This document shows positions 50,426 to 60,044 of a DNA stretch of 64,000 nucleotides, one piece after another; positions within the stretch are counted from its first letter, which is position 1, and each line of letters begins with the position of its first letter. Both the position numbers and the translations under genes were made by a program. Source of the DNA: Granulicella tundricola MP5ACTX9 (GTDB lineage Bacteria > Acidobacteriota > Terriglobia > Terriglobales > Acidobacteriaceae); the NCBI RefSeq assembly GCF_000178975.2, contig NC_015064.1:3286001-3350000 (forward strand). Reading direction: 5' to 3'. The notes beneath the pieces are model-generated. The model made no database searches and was not told the origin of the DNA. It saw nothing but the letters and a program-made list of their open reading frames with translations.

Positions 50426-52093
50426 ATGCCTATCCAGACGACCAACCCGACGAACGGCATGGTGCTCCGCAGCTTCGAGCCGCTGACGCAGGCTGCCATC
50501 TCCGGCAAGCTGGCGCTGGCGCAACTTGCGCTGCGTGAGGATCGCGGAGTTCCGCTGGACTACCGTGCGCTGTGGATGCGGAAGCTCGCAGGGATTCTGG
50601 AGCACGAGACAGAAGAGCTTGCGACGCTGCTGACGACAGAGATGGGCAAGACCATCGTGTCCGCGCGGCAGGAGATTCTCAAGTGCGCGGCGTGCTGCCG
50701 CTACTATGCCGAGAACGCGGAACGAATGCTGGCACCCGAGACGATTGAGACGGGCGGGAACGAGAGTTATGTCCGCTGGGAGCCAATGGGCGTCGTACTG
50801 GCGGTGATGCCGTGGAACTTCCCGTTCTGGCAGGTCTTCCGGTTTCTGGCACCGGCTCTGATGGCCGGGAATGTTGGGTTACTGAAACATGCTTCAAACG
50901 TGCCGCAGTGCGCGCTGGCGATCGAGTCGTTGGTGCGGCGCGCGGGGTTTCCGCGGGGCACGTTTCAGGCGTTGCTGATCGAGTCCGGTCAGGTTGAGGC
51001 GGTGCTGGGCGATGCTCGCGTGGCTGCTGTGACCGTCACCGGGTCCGAGGCTGCAGGTCGCGCGATTGCGGCGCAGGCAGGTTGGCTGGTCAAGAAGTCT
51101 GTGCTGGAGCTGGGCGGGTCTGACCCGTTCATCGTGATGCCGTCCGCAAACATGGAGGCGGCGATCAACGCGGGTGTGAAGGCTCGGACGATGAACAATG
51201 GGCAGTCGTGCATTGCTGCCAAGCGTTTTGTGATTCATGAAGCGGTGTACGAGGAATTCGAGATGCTGTTCTCCGCCGCCATGGAGACGCTGCGCGTCGG
51301 CGATCCGATGAAGGAAGATACCGAGGTTGGGCCGCTGGCAACCGAGCAGGGGCTGCTGGATATCGAAGCACAGGTTGCGGCGGCAGTGAAGGCCGGAGGC
51401 CGCATCACGACAGGCGGCGAACGCATGTTGGGTGCGGGCAATTTCTTTGAGCCCACGGTGATTGCGGATCTGCCACGGGCTGCAGCGGTGTATCGCGACG
51501 AGATCTTTGGGCCGGTGGCGATGCTGTTCCGGGCGAAGTCCCTGGATGAGGCGATTGAGATTGCGAACGACACACCGTTTGGGCTGGGGGCTTCCGTCTG
51601 GACCAAGGATGCAGACGAGCGCGGACGGTTTGTCGCGGAGCTGCAGTGCGGCGGCGTGTTTGTGAATACGCCGGTAGTCAGCGACGCGCGGCTTCCGTTT
51701 GGCGGCACGAAGCGGTCAGGGTATGGGCGTGAACTTTCCGTGGCGGGGATGCGGGAGTTCATGAATGCCAAGACGGTGGTGATCGCGGAGGCAGTTGAGC
51801 CTGTGCGCCGGGTGTACGAGCCGATTGCGGTGGAGAAGATTGCCGAAGAGAAGATCAGCGAAGAAAAGCTTGAGCAGCCGGAGATCGAAGAGCCGGAGAT
51901 TGAGGACTCGGTGAGCTTTCGTGCCGTCCCAGTGATGGTGCAGGAGAAGGTCGAAGAGAAGGCTCTGTTCCGCTCGTTTACGCCTGAACCGACTGAGCAT
52001 GACTTCAAGCAGATGCTGGAGAAGGCATTGGAGAATAAGACGCAGCAGGGTGTGCTGGTGCTGATGTTGTGTGCACTTCTGCTGCTGACCTGA
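50426..52093 (+). CDS. Aldehyde dehydrogenase (SSADH-like) with C-terminal hydrophobic tail
   Basis: The 555-residue protein has a full ALDH domain (residues 1-455): PWNFPFWQVFRF, VTVTGSEAAGRA, the general-base ELGG (Glu228), the nucleophile Cys262 in NNGQSCIAAKRF, and LPFGGTKRSGYGRE. It resembles NAD(P)-dependent succinate-semialdehyde dehydrogenases. Unusually it continues about 100 residues: an acidic Glu/Pro/Ile repeat region (466-495) and a final run GVLVLMLCALLLLT (542-555) that looks like a tail anchor. It lies 17 bases after the ureidoglycolate hydrolase gene, ending the operon at a terminator. The substrate may be a semialdehyde of glyoxylate or amino-acid metabolism, but this is speculative. 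Confidence 0.9.
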   Translation: MPIQTTNPTNGMVLRSFEPLTQAAISGKLALAQLALREDRGVPLDYRALWMRKLAGILEHETEELATLLTTEMGKTIVSARQEILKCAACCRYYAENAERMLAPETIETGGNESYVRWEPMGVVLAVMPWNFPFWQVFRFLAPALMAGNVGLLKHASNVPQCALAIESLVRRAGFPRGTFQALLIESGQVEAVLGDARVAAVTVTGSEAAGRAIAAQAGWLVKKSVLELGGSDPFIVMPSANMEAAINAGVKARTMNNGQSCIAAKRFVIHEAVYEEFEMLFSAAMETLRVGDPMKEDTEVGPLATEQGLLDIEAQVAAAVKAGGRITTGGERMLGAGNFFEPTVIADLPRAAAVYRDEIFGPVAMLFRAKSLDEAIEIANDTPFGLGASVWTKDADERGRFVAELQCGGVFVNTPVVSDARLPFGGTKRSGYGRELSVAGMREFMNAKTVVIAEAVEPVRRVYEPIAVEKIAEEKISEEKLEQPEIEEPEIEDSVSFRAVPVMVQEKVEEKALFRSFTPEPTEHDFKQMLEKALENKTQQGVLVLMLCALLLLT

Positions 52094-52112
52094 GTCTTGC
52101 TGGAGAACAAAA

Positions 52113-52148
52113 AAAAGGTCCGAGGCTCGCATGAGCCTCGGACCTTTT
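52113..52148. terminator. Bidirectional terminator between the ALDH and receptor genes
   Basis: AAAAGGTCCGAGGCTC pairs with GAGCCTCGGACCTTTT over 16 bases around GCAT, with an A-tract on one side and a T-tract on the other. It closes two convergent units. Confidence 0.88.
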
Positions 52149-52160
52149 GCTGTAGTTCGG

Positions 52161-55100
52161 TTAGAAGGTGAGGTTGGCCTGTAGGAAGAAGCGGCGCACT
52201 GCGGTTCCTGCCGAGCTTTGGCCACCCGCGAGGGTATTGAACTGGCCGAAGCGTGACGAGGTCAAGGTGCCGACCGGGTTGCCATATGGAATGACGTTGA
52301 AGAGGTTGAAGGCCTGAGCACCGAGGCTGAGGTTGTACTTGTGGCCGGTGTTTGAGGCACCGCCGAAGCCGCCGCCTGGGCCACCACCACCGGGGCCTCC
52401 GCGACCGCCGCCTCCACCGCCACGACCACCGCCGCCGCCGGGACGTCCGCCGCCAGGGCCACCAGGACCTCCTGGTCCACCCGGACCACCATTGTTTTGT
52501 GCAGCTGCCTTAGCGGCTGCAGCTTTATCCGTCAGAGGACCGAAGCCGAAGGTGCGTCCGATGCGGAGGTTGAAGGTGAACTGCGCGGGGCCGGTGCAGT
52601 AGTTGATCGGGATGGGGGTATAGACGCTTCCCTGCGATGGCGTAGAGAAGGAGTTGGCGTTGGAGCAGCTGGCCGAGTCCGCACCGGGTAGGAAGGCAGG
52701 ACGGTCGTTGAAGTTGGAGTCTTTGTTGACGTCGGTTCCGGTGGTGATGTTGTACGGCTGCCCGCTCTGCGCGGTGATAAACGGCGAGAGAGCGATCTTG
52801 AAGGGCGCAGTGACGCTGCCGCCGACGAAGGCCTGATTCCGGTGGTTGAAGGAGGAGCGACCGTAGTCGGTTGTGGTGGCGTTCACGTTGGTCAGGAACG
52901 TATCCGCGCCGTTGGTGTTGCCGTTGGCGAAGCCGAGGACGTAGTAGCCAAAAAGAGAGACGCGCTTTGTATTGATGCGGGCGTTGAAAGCAAGCTGATT
53001 CTGTTTATAGATACCGCCCGAATCGTACTGGTAGTCATACGCGGTGGGCTGGACGTAGGCACGCGAGAGGAACTGATGTACGCCGCGGGTGTTGATGTAG
53101 TTGACCGAGACGGTGCCGATGCGGCCAAGCTGCTGATCGACGCCGATACCGGTCTGAAGGTTATACGAGCTGCGGAGGGTCGGGTTGGCGGTATAGACGG
53201 TGGTTAGACCGGCCGTGGTCGCTCCGGTTGTGCAACCCAGTGTCGCGCCGGTGCCGGTCGTTGTGCTTGGCTGGCAGGCTGCGCCCGGAGAGTTATAGGT
53301 GAGCTGGGTCTGGTTGAGACCGTTGAGACGGATGTTCGTGAGGGTATCGGCGAGTGCGAAGCGGTCGTAGAAAATTCCATAGCCGCCGCGCAGGACGGTC
53401 GGCGTGCCACCACCCTTATGCGGCAGTCCGTAGGAGACGGCGAAGCGCGGAGCGAAGTCATGGCCGCTGGCGATGTTGTTTTGGGCTTCCAATCGCATAC
53501 CGTAACTGACGGTGAGGTTGGGGCGCGGCTTCCAGTCGTCTTCAACGTAAAGGCCGACGTCCGTGGTGCGGGTGCCGACGTTGAGATTGTTGATCTTGGT
53601 GATGTTGTACTGGCTGGCCAGTCCGCACTGGTAGGAGGAGTAATAGCCGCCATTGTTGACCGTATTGTTGGCTGGCAGACAAGGCGTCGTGGTGGCGACG
53701 CAGCCGCTCGGCTTGGCTCCAGTGGAGTCGCCGTAGACGCATGGGTCAAGGAGGTAGTTGTAGGTGAAGATGCCGTTGGTCCCGGCGGTGGAGGTCAGGA
53801 CTTCACTGGTGGTGCGAAGGCGCCCGCCGAAGCGGATAAAGTTCTTGGCCAGGGCGACCGAGGTGTAGTTCTGAATCTCAATGTGCGTGCTTGTGCTGTT
53901 CGAGATGCCGGCTGCACTGCCGCCGCCGGTGAAGGTGCCCTGCACGGTGAGCGTGGGGAGGGTGGAGAGCGGGTTTTCGGTAGCCGTGGTGCGCTGATAC
54001 TCGAAGCGAGTTTCGTTGACGATCTTCGCACTCAGGAGCTGGGTGTCGGAGATCTGGATGGTGTTTTCAGTGTTGCCGGAGCTGTAGGCAGTGGACGGCA
54101 AAGCGAGTCCGCTGTTGAGGCCCTGATTGTTGAGGGTATTGGTCTCATACTGATAGCGAGCGGTCAGGGTGTTCTTTTCACCGAGAGCGATATCCACGCG
54201 CGGGCTGATATCAGAACGCGACTGGGGAGCGGGGACGGCACGAGAAGACTGCGGGTAGCTGCCCTGGTTGGTGCAGGTGATGTCAAGCGGAGCGCAGAGT
54301 GTCGTCGACGTGGCCGAGTTGGCGAAGAAGCCCGTGGGGTTGATGAGGGTGTTGGTCTGGATGCTGCGGTGCGATCCAGAGAGGGTGAAGGACGAGTACT
54401 TGTTGATGGGACCGGTCAGCGAGCCGACGGTGAAGAGGGTGTAGTAGTTGGGCTGCTTGTTGGCGGTGCCGAGGAAAGGGCTGGAGGTATTGAGGACAGA
54501 GTCATTTCCCTGAACGGAGAGGTTGCCGTGGAACTTGTCGGTTCCCGGCTTGGTGAAGACCTCGATCCGGCCGTAGCCGACCTTGTCATACTGAGCTGAG
54601 AAGGGATTCTGGTTGATGCGGATTTCACGGATGGAGGACTTCGGCGGAAGCTGGCCGCCGGTGAAGCCGTCGATGTAAATCTGTCCGCCGTTGGGGCCGG
54701 CTGCGGGACCGGCGAGGGCGGTGAGTTCTGCCGATAGATCGTCGGGGTCGTCCGAGAGGGCGTCGAGGTCAGCGCCCTTGATGATCGTGGAACTGGCATT
54801 GGAGTCGGGATCGACCGAGACGGCATTGGGGTTGGCGGTGACGGTGACCTCCGTCTGCTGATTCTGAATGGCGAGCTTGGCATCGAGCGCAAGAGCCTGA
54901 CCGGAGGAGACACGCACGCCCTGGCGGACATAGGTGGCGAAGCCGGGCATGGTAACGGTCAGCGAATAGCTGCCGGAGGGCACGCCGCGCAAGGCATAGG
55001 AGCCGTCGGAGCCAGTGGTCGTGGTGAAGGCTTTTCCGGCGGCCGGCGTCAAGGTGACAGTGGCACCGGGGATGACGGCTGCGTCAGGGTCTGCGATCGT

Positions 55101-55286
55101 TCCACGCACAGTGACCCCACCCGCGGCCGGAGCCGTCTGGGTGCTGGCTGCGGGAGCCTGGGCCAGAACAGCGGCTGGGCAGACCAGGGAGAGGGAGGAC
55201 AGGACGATCAAAGCGGCGTTCAAAATGCGGCTTGAATGTCGACTGCGTCCGAGATTTTCAGATTGCAATGGGGCTGGTGAAGGCAT
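52161..55286 (-). CDS. TonB-dependent receptor, Oar-like, with glycine-rich insertion
   Basis: The full-length 1041-residue protein has a signal sequence (a cleavage near AVLAQAP, about residue 43), a carboxypeptidase-regulatory domain (55-140: VTVRGTIADPDAAVIPGATV), a plug (150-260: YIDGFTGGQLPPKSSIREIRI, quoted in part as GQLPPKSSIREIRI) and a barrel ending in the aromatic RRFFLQANLTF. Near the C-terminus a 45-residue Gly/Pro/Arg run (about 931-975) is inserted between two barrel strands. GAGGAG precedes the ATG. It is the second gene after the DUF5666 gene, 63 bases away, and ends at the shared terminator. The substrate is unknown. Confidence 0.93.
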   Translation of the reverse strand: MPSPAPLQSENLGRSRHSSRILNAALIVLSSLSLVCPAAVLAQAPAASTQTAPAAGGVTVRGTIADPDAAVIPGATVTLTPAAGKAFTTTTGSDGSYALRGVPSGSYSLTVTMPGFATYVRQGVRVSSGQALALDAKLAIQNQQTEVTVTANPNAVSVDPDSNASSTIIKGADLDALSDDPDDLSAELTALAGPAAGPNGGQIYIDGFTGGQLPPKSSIREIRINQNPFSAQYDKVGYGRIEVFTKPGTDKFHGNLSVQGNDSVLNTSSPFLGTANKQPNYYTLFTVGSLTGPINKYSSFTLSGSHRSIQTNTLINPTGFFANSATSTTLCAPLDITCTNQGSYPQSSRAVPAPQSRSDISPRVDIALGEKNTLTARYQYETNTLNNQGLNSGLALPSTAYSSGNTENTIQISDTQLLSAKIVNETRFEYQRTTATENPLSTLPTLTVQGTFTGGGSAAGISNSTSTHIEIQNYTSVALAKNFIRFGGRLRTTSEVLTSTAGTNGIFTYNYLLDPCVYGDSTGAKPSGCVATTTPCLPANNTVNNGGYYSSYQCGLASQYNITKINNLNVGTRTTDVGLYVEDDWKPRPNLTVSYGMRLEAQNNIASGHDFAPRFAVSYGLPHKGGGTPTVLRGGYGIFYDRFALADTLTNIRLNGLNQTQLTYNSPGAACQPSTTTGTGATLGCTTGATTAGLTTVYTANPTLRSSYNLQTGIGVDQQLGRIGTVSVNYINTRGVHQFLSRAYVQPTAYDYQYDSGGIYKQNQLAFNARINTKRVSLFGYYVLGFANGNTNGADTFLTNVNATTTDYGRSSFNHRNQAFVGGSVTAPFKIALSPFITAQSGQPYNITTGTDVNKDSNFNDRPAFLPGADSASCSNANSFSTPSQGSVYTPIPINYCTGPAQFTFNLRIGRTFGFGPLTDKAAAAKAAAQNNGGPGGPGGPGGPGGGRPGGGGGRGGGGGGRGGPGGGGPGGGFGGASNTGHKYNLSLGAQAFNLFNVIPYGNPVGTLTSSRFGQFNTLAGGQSSAGTAVRRFFLQANLTF

Positions 55287-55349
55287 AGTGACTCCTCGAA
55301 TCTTTCAAAGACGATGCAAAGGTGAAGCAAACTTGGATTGAGCGGCTGA

Positions 55350-56462
55350 CTACTGTGGTCCGCCGCCGGCTTCCGCTCCGCCGCCACCGAGACTCCAGGG
55401 GGAGAGGGTCGGAGCAGCGGCGCCGGGCGCGGAGAGAAGCTGTTCGACTCCGGAAAGCATGGTGATGGCGGTGGCTGACGATCCCGTCCGCGAGGCTACG
55501 ATCAGAACAGCATCGCCTGCCTTGATCTCAGTGAGAGACTGAGCCGGCAGACGGCCGACCATTTGAGAAAGGTCCATTCCGGCACGGCGGCCTCCGCCTT
55601 CAGGCGAGGGCGTCGTACCAGCGGGAACGGCTGCGCCGGGAGCGTGGCTGCGCGCATAGGCTGCGGCGGCCTGCTCCGGGAGATGCTTGACGACGGAGTT
55701 CGGCGTGACGGTGACGACGACCGTCTTCTTGGTCGCGAGATCCTTAAGCGTCACCGTGCCCATCTTCTGATCGACGGCGGAGATGGCTCCGGCGAGGTTC
55801 TCAAAGCTGCCGGATACGATCTCTTCCGCAGTAATGGAGGAACCGTCCTCTGACTTTGCGCCCCGCACTCGGAGCTGATCCCCAGTGTGGATGTCAGAGA
55901 GAGTGCCGGGTTTGGCGTCTTCAAACTTCACGGAGTCGCCCGCATAGCGGCGATAGGTAGTGTTGGGGGTGACGTTGACGTTGAGGGTCTTGGCCCCGGC
56001 GGCTACGGTGATCGTTGAGGCGTCGATTGCGCGGACCAGACCGCCGGTGCCACGGCGCTGCCAGTCGGCGGACTGCGAGGCGTGGAGGCTGGCGATGTCC
56101 GTGGACTTCATGAGGATGACGCGGACGGCGACGATGCTGGTGGGTGCATCGCCAGCATGACCGCTGATGAGAATGCGGTCGCCAGGTGCGATATCCGTGA
56201 GGGTGATGGGTGCGGCGGACTTGAGGTCCGTGGAACCGGGAGCGAGTTGAAGAATCTTCGCGTTGTCAGCTGGGGTGACGGTGATCTCCGAGTTGGCCTC
56301 CGTGGTCACGGTAATGGATGTGCCAGAGATGGCCTTTACGGTACCGCGCTGCGAGGTGTTGGCCGGGGCCTGGGCGTAGAGGGCTGCGGGCGCGAAGAGA
56401 ACAGGCGCGGCGGCGACGGTGCAGAGGAACATCAGGCGGGTGGCGATGGAGCGGGTGAACAT
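55350..56462 (-). CDS. DUF5666 secreted protein
   Basis: The 370-residue protein (ATG at 56462, AGAGG upstream) has a signal peptide ending ALYAQ and three beta-barrel DUF5666 modules: RGTVKAISGTSITVTTEANS, GGLVRAIDASTITVAAGAK and GAISAVDQKMGTVTLKDLATK. A Pro/Gly-rich C-terminus with GGGGAEAGGGPQ follows. DUF5666 modules are predicted OB-like folds in the periplasm or on the cell surface, and their role is unknown. The gene lies directly upstream of the receptor on the same strand, suggesting a shared uptake system. Confidence 0.86.
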   Translation of the reverse strand: MFTRSIATRLMFLCTVAAAPVLFAPAALYAQAPANTSQRGTVKAISGTSITVTTEANSEITVTPADNAKILQLAPGSTDLKSAAPITLTDIAPGDRILISGHAGDAPTSIVAVRVILMKSTDIASLHASQSADWQRRGTGGLVRAIDASTITVAAGAKTLNVNVTPNTTYRRYAGDSVKFEDAKPGTLSDIHTGDQLRVRGAKSEDGSSITAEEIVSGSFENLAGAISAVDQKMGTVTLKDLATKKTVVVTVTPNSVVKHLPEQAAAAYARSHAPGAAVPAGTTPSPEGGGRRAGMDLSQMVGRLPAQSLTEIKAGDAVLIVASRTGSSATAITMLSGVEQLLSAPGAAAPTLSPWSLGGGGAEAGGGPQ

Positions 56463-56505
56463 AGAGACCTCTGAACGGGTTGAGGGCGGCTGATAGCGAG
56501 ACGTC

Positions 56506-56535
56506 GCGACTGCGAAAAAGACAACTTTCTGACAA
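56506..56535 (-). promoter_or_regulatory. Candidate promoter element of the DUF5666-receptor unit
   Basis: TTGTCAGAAAGTTGT followed by CTTTTTCGC lies 68 bases before the DUF5666 ATG. A very similar block, CTTGACAAGAAAGTT, stands upstream of the other receptor gene (3264-3250). The -10 region is poor, so this is tentative. Confidence 0.3.
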
Positions 56536-56725
56536 GTGGCGGGCAACTCTTCAGGCAATACGGCTTCAAGAGGGGAAAAGTTTCTGTAAAGCTATGAAAT
56601 AGAACGTGGAACCGATAATTTTCGGTACACGCCAGAGGATGTGATCCGGGCACCAGTATGACGGCCAAGAGTGAAGCTGAGACTCAGCTTTCGCATACAA
56701 AAGATTGTGTTTTTTGTGGGATCAA

Positions 56726-59700
56726 TTACCGCGCGGTGAGGAGCTCCTTCACCGCACGGTCGAGTTGGCCGTCGGTGCCGGCTGAGGTTTCTCCCTCTTC
56801 GCGATCGACCTCGATATCCACCGGGCGGGGATGCATCTCCATGGTCTGTCCACGCAGATCCTGCACGCGGGTGAAGGGGAGGCGTACGGAGGAGCCATCG
56901 ATGAGCTGCTGTGCTCCGGTGAAGATGATCCATCCGGCGGTGGGTTCGCCGACGACCTTGCCGAGTTGCAGGCTGCGGTAGCCTTCGGTGAAGTCCTCGC
57001 CGTCAGAGAGGGTGGACTCGTTGGTGACGAGAATCGTGGGCAGGCCAAGGGCTCGCTGGCCGAGATCCTGGCGGCTGGGGACAGTGCCCATATTGCGCGG
57101 AGTCATTTCGAGGTAGTTCTTGCGGGTGAAGACGTCGAGCGCATAGCCGTTGATGTAACCGCCGTTGTTGTTGCGGACATCGACGATAACGCCCTGCTTT
57201 GACTCGTTCTGGGCGTCGATATCGAGATAGAGCTGCTGGAGGTCACCATCGCCCATCGCGGCGAGATGCACGTAGCCGATCTTGCCGCCGGAGATGCGAT
57301 CGACGTAGGCGCGGCGCTCCTCAACCCACTGGCGATAGACGAGGCCTACTGCTGCGGCGGAAGGGATAGGACGAACGATGACTTCCCTGCTCTTGCCAGC
57401 TGTCTCAACTGAAAGCACCGTGCGGTGATTGACGGTGTCTTCGAGGAGCTGGTCAAGGTCATAGCCTTCGATGGCGTCTCCGTTGATGGAGATGAGCTTG
57501 TCGCCAGGCTTGATGGAGCCTTCGATGAAGGCGGGGCCGAGTTGGATGACCTCGCGGACAATGAGGCCTTGGCCGGCTTCATACTTTTCACGATCGAAGC
57601 GGAGACCAAGATTCCCGACCTGGGTGGTGCGGGGTTCTGCTCCACCGGGACCGGGCATGGGGCGGTTGATGCCGGAGTGGGAGCTGTTGAGCTCGCCGAT
57701 GAGGAGATTGATGTCGCGGCGAAGTTCGTCTCCGGTCTGAGCGCCGTCGATGTAGGGCTGCCACTCGTCATGCAGTTTGCGCCAGTCCTGACCGTTGAAC
57801 TTGCCGTCATAGAAGCGGCGGTTGAGGGTTCCCCACGCCTCTTCAAAGACGACCTTCTTTTCCTGGTCGAAGTCGATCTGGAGGCGGCCGGAGATGGCTA
57901 CGGTCTTGGGCGTGCGGGACTCGAGCGCGATGGTCTTGACGGTGCCGTTCTCCAGGAAGAAGACCTCCTTGGAGTCCGGCGAGAAGGCATACGCGCCCTT
58001 TGAGCCGGGGGTGGAGGTGAGCTGGCGAGCCACGGCGGGCTCGCGTGCGAGTTCATCGAGCGAGTAAGTGTAGAGGCTCTCCTGGCGTGCGGTCTCAGCG
58101 GAGAAGAGCAGGACCTTGCCGTCCGGGCTGATAACGGGGCGCTCGGCCGAGAGACCAAGGGGAAGGATGGTCAGGCGGCGACGGATGCCTTCGAAGACGA
58201 TCTTGACGGGTTCCGGCTGCTTCTTCTCAGGGGCGGCAGGCTTGGGCTTGTCTGGGGTGTCGGTGGCATCAGCCTTGGGCTCAGAGGCCGGCGTTTCGGC
58301 GGGCGTCGTAGGGGTGGCTGGGGTTGCCGGGGTGCCTGGGGGACGAGTGGTGCGGAAGAGGTCGCGGAACTCATCCTCACGGAAGCGTGGGACGTGGGGG
58401 AGCAGGTCGACGCGCGCGATCTGGATGTTCTCGGAGCGCTGGGCGGTCTCGAAGAGGATGTACTTGCCGTCAGGCGACCAGGCGATGCGGGAGTAGGCGG
58501 TCTCGCCGTTGCCGAGGAAGGTGATGGGATGGGGCTCGCCGCCGGCGGCCTGGATGACGTTGAGGTTGCGGAAGCTGCGGGCATCGACAGAGGTGAAGGC
58601 GACCCATTGGTTATCGGGCGACCATGCAAGTGAGGGCTGGGCGAGAGCTCCGGAGGTGATGATCTTGTCAGGCAGGGGGACGGTGGACGGGGCCTTTGCC
58701 TTGGGGTCCGGCATGGTGATGACGTGCAGGTCCTTGTTGTCGTGGACGTAGGCCAGCAGCTTGCCGTTGGGGGACCAGCTGGGGGCCTGAGATTCGCCGG
58801 GAATGATGGTGAGGGGGCGTGCTTTGAGGGTGTCGAAGCTGAAGAGCTCAAGCTGGTGCGAGCCGTCCATGCGCTCCGCGATGTAAGCGACGGAGGTGGA
58901 GTCGGGGGACCACTGGGGGTCCGACATGGAGACGGCCTCGGACTTGACGCGCTGGCCGTCGCCCCCGTCCTTGGCGGAGGCGGCGAAGAGCTGGCCATGG
59001 GCGAGGACGACCACCTTCTTGCCGTCGGGTGAGAGGGCGAGCGTGCGGAAGGAGGTCTCGGTGACGCGGGTGATGCCGGGTGTGCCGGCGGAGCCGCGGA
59101 GCTCGATCCTGACGGGCTCGGCCTTGCCGGAGGCCGTGTCCATGCGCCAGATGGCGAAGTTACGCTCGAAGACGATGGTGTGGCCGGAGTCGCCGATGGA
59201 TGGCCAGAGGACGCGGCCTTCCTTGAAATGGGTCAGAGCCTTGGGCGAGGCAGAGCCTGCGGGGGTCTCCCAGATGTTCTCGGCTCCCGATGCATCGGAC
59301 ATATAGAAGAGGGATTTGCCGTCGGCGGACCACATGGGCCACGCGTGCTTGGAGTCGGCGGGGAGGAGCTTCTTGTAGGGTGCGGAGTCGCCTACGGGCT
59401 TGAGCCAGAGCTCGGTCTCGTCGATGTGGGCGTGGCCGTTGCGCCACCACTGCGAGGCGGAGATTCCCTTGGCCATGAAGGCGATCTGGCTGCCGTCTGG
59501 CGAAGGGGAGGACTCAAATTCATTCATGTAGCGCTCGTGGGTGACCTCGAGCGGGGTGCCACCGGTGGTGCGGACGCGGAAGATGTCCCCCTGGCCGGCT
59601 ACGTCGTCGATGGCGGAGGTGAAGTAGATCCACTGGCCGTCCTTGGACCAGGCGTCCAGGCGGTCGGGGACGTCCGAGTAGGTAAGGCGCTGGAGCTGGC

Positions 59701-59989
59701 CGCTGGCCAGAGTCAGGATGTAGATGTTGCCGTTACCGGTGCGGGTGGAGATGAAGGCGAGCTTCTTGCCGTCGGGGGAGTAGAGGGGGCGGGACTCCGT
59801 GGCGGGGTGGGTGACCAGGAGGTGGGCCTCCCCGCCTGCTGCGGGGACGGACCAGATGTCGCCGCCGGAGACGAAGGCTATCTCGTGGCCATCGGGGGAG
59901 ATGGTGGGGTCAGAGAGGGAGGGGCGCTGGGCGTAGAGGGGCGTGCAGAGGAGAGCCAGGATGAGGGCTCGGGTGGGGCGGAAGGGCAT
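56726..59989 (-). CDS. Secreted tricorn-like S41 protease
   Basis: The 1087-residue protein has a signal peptide (ending PLYAQ), two beta-propellers built from repeated SPDGKxL/WSPD blades (about residues 25-330 and 330-680, split by a Pro/Thr/Ala linker near 545-580), a PDZ domain (about 800-890) and an S41 core. The tricorn histidine lies in GELNSSHSGIN and the nucleophile serine in NESTLSDGEDF (Ser995), so, unlike the protein at 5396, this one looks active. It probably degrades peptides in the periplasm. It is a single gene, with 263 bases between its stop and the DUF5666 start upstream of the receptor. Confidence 0.9.
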   Translation of the reverse strand: MPFRPTRALILALLCTPLYAQRPSLSDPTISPDGHEIAFVSGGDIWSVPAAGGEAHLLVTHPATESRPLYSPDGKKLAFISTRTGNGNIYILTLASGQLQRLTYSDVPDRLDAWSKDGQWIYFTSAIDDVAGQGDIFRVRTTGGTPLEVTHERYMNEFESSPSPDGSQIAFMAKGISASQWWRNGHAHIDETELWLKPVGDSAPYKKLLPADSKHAWPMWSADGKSLFYMSDASGAENIWETPAGSASPKALTHFKEGRVLWPSIGDSGHTIVFERNFAIWRMDTASGKAEPVRIELRGSAGTPGITRVTETSFRTLALSPDGKKVVVLAHGQLFAASAKDGGDGQRVKSEAVSMSDPQWSPDSTSVAYIAERMDGSHQLELFSFDTLKARPLTIIPGESQAPSWSPNGKLLAYVHDNKDLHVITMPDPKAKAPSTVPLPDKIITSGALAQPSLAWSPDNQWVAFTSVDARSFRNLNVIQAAGGEPHPITFLGNGETAYSRIAWSPDGKYILFETAQRSENIQIARVDLLPHVPRFREDEFRDLFRTTRPPGTPATPATPTTPAETPASEPKADATDTPDKPKPAAPEKKQPEPVKIVFEGIRRRLTILPLGLSAERPVISPDGKVLLFSAETARQESLYTYSLDELAREPAVARQLTSTPGSKGAYAFSPDSKEVFFLENGTVKTIALESRTPKTVAISGRLQIDFDQEKKVVFEEAWGTLNRRFYDGKFNGQDWRKLHDEWQPYIDGAQTGDELRRDINLLIGELNSSHSGINRPMPGPGGAEPRTTQVGNLGLRFDREKYEAGQGLIVREVIQLGPAFIEGSIKPGDKLISINGDAIEGYDLDQLLEDTVNHRTVLSVETAGKSREVIVRPIPSAAAVGLVYRQWVEERRAYVDRISGGKIGYVHLAAMGDGDLQQLYLDIDAQNESKQGVIVDVRNNNGGYINGYALDVFTRKNYLEMTPRNMGTVPSRQDLGQRALGLPTILVTNESTLSDGEDFTEGYRSLQLGKVVGEPTAGWIIFTGAQQLIDGSSVRLPFTRVQDLRGQTMEMHPRPVDIEVDREEGETSAGTDGQLDRAVKELLTAR

Positions 59990-60044
59990 GGACGGCCTTT
60001 CGTGCAGGGGATGAGTGGATTCTACATCGGAGGGAAATCGACCC

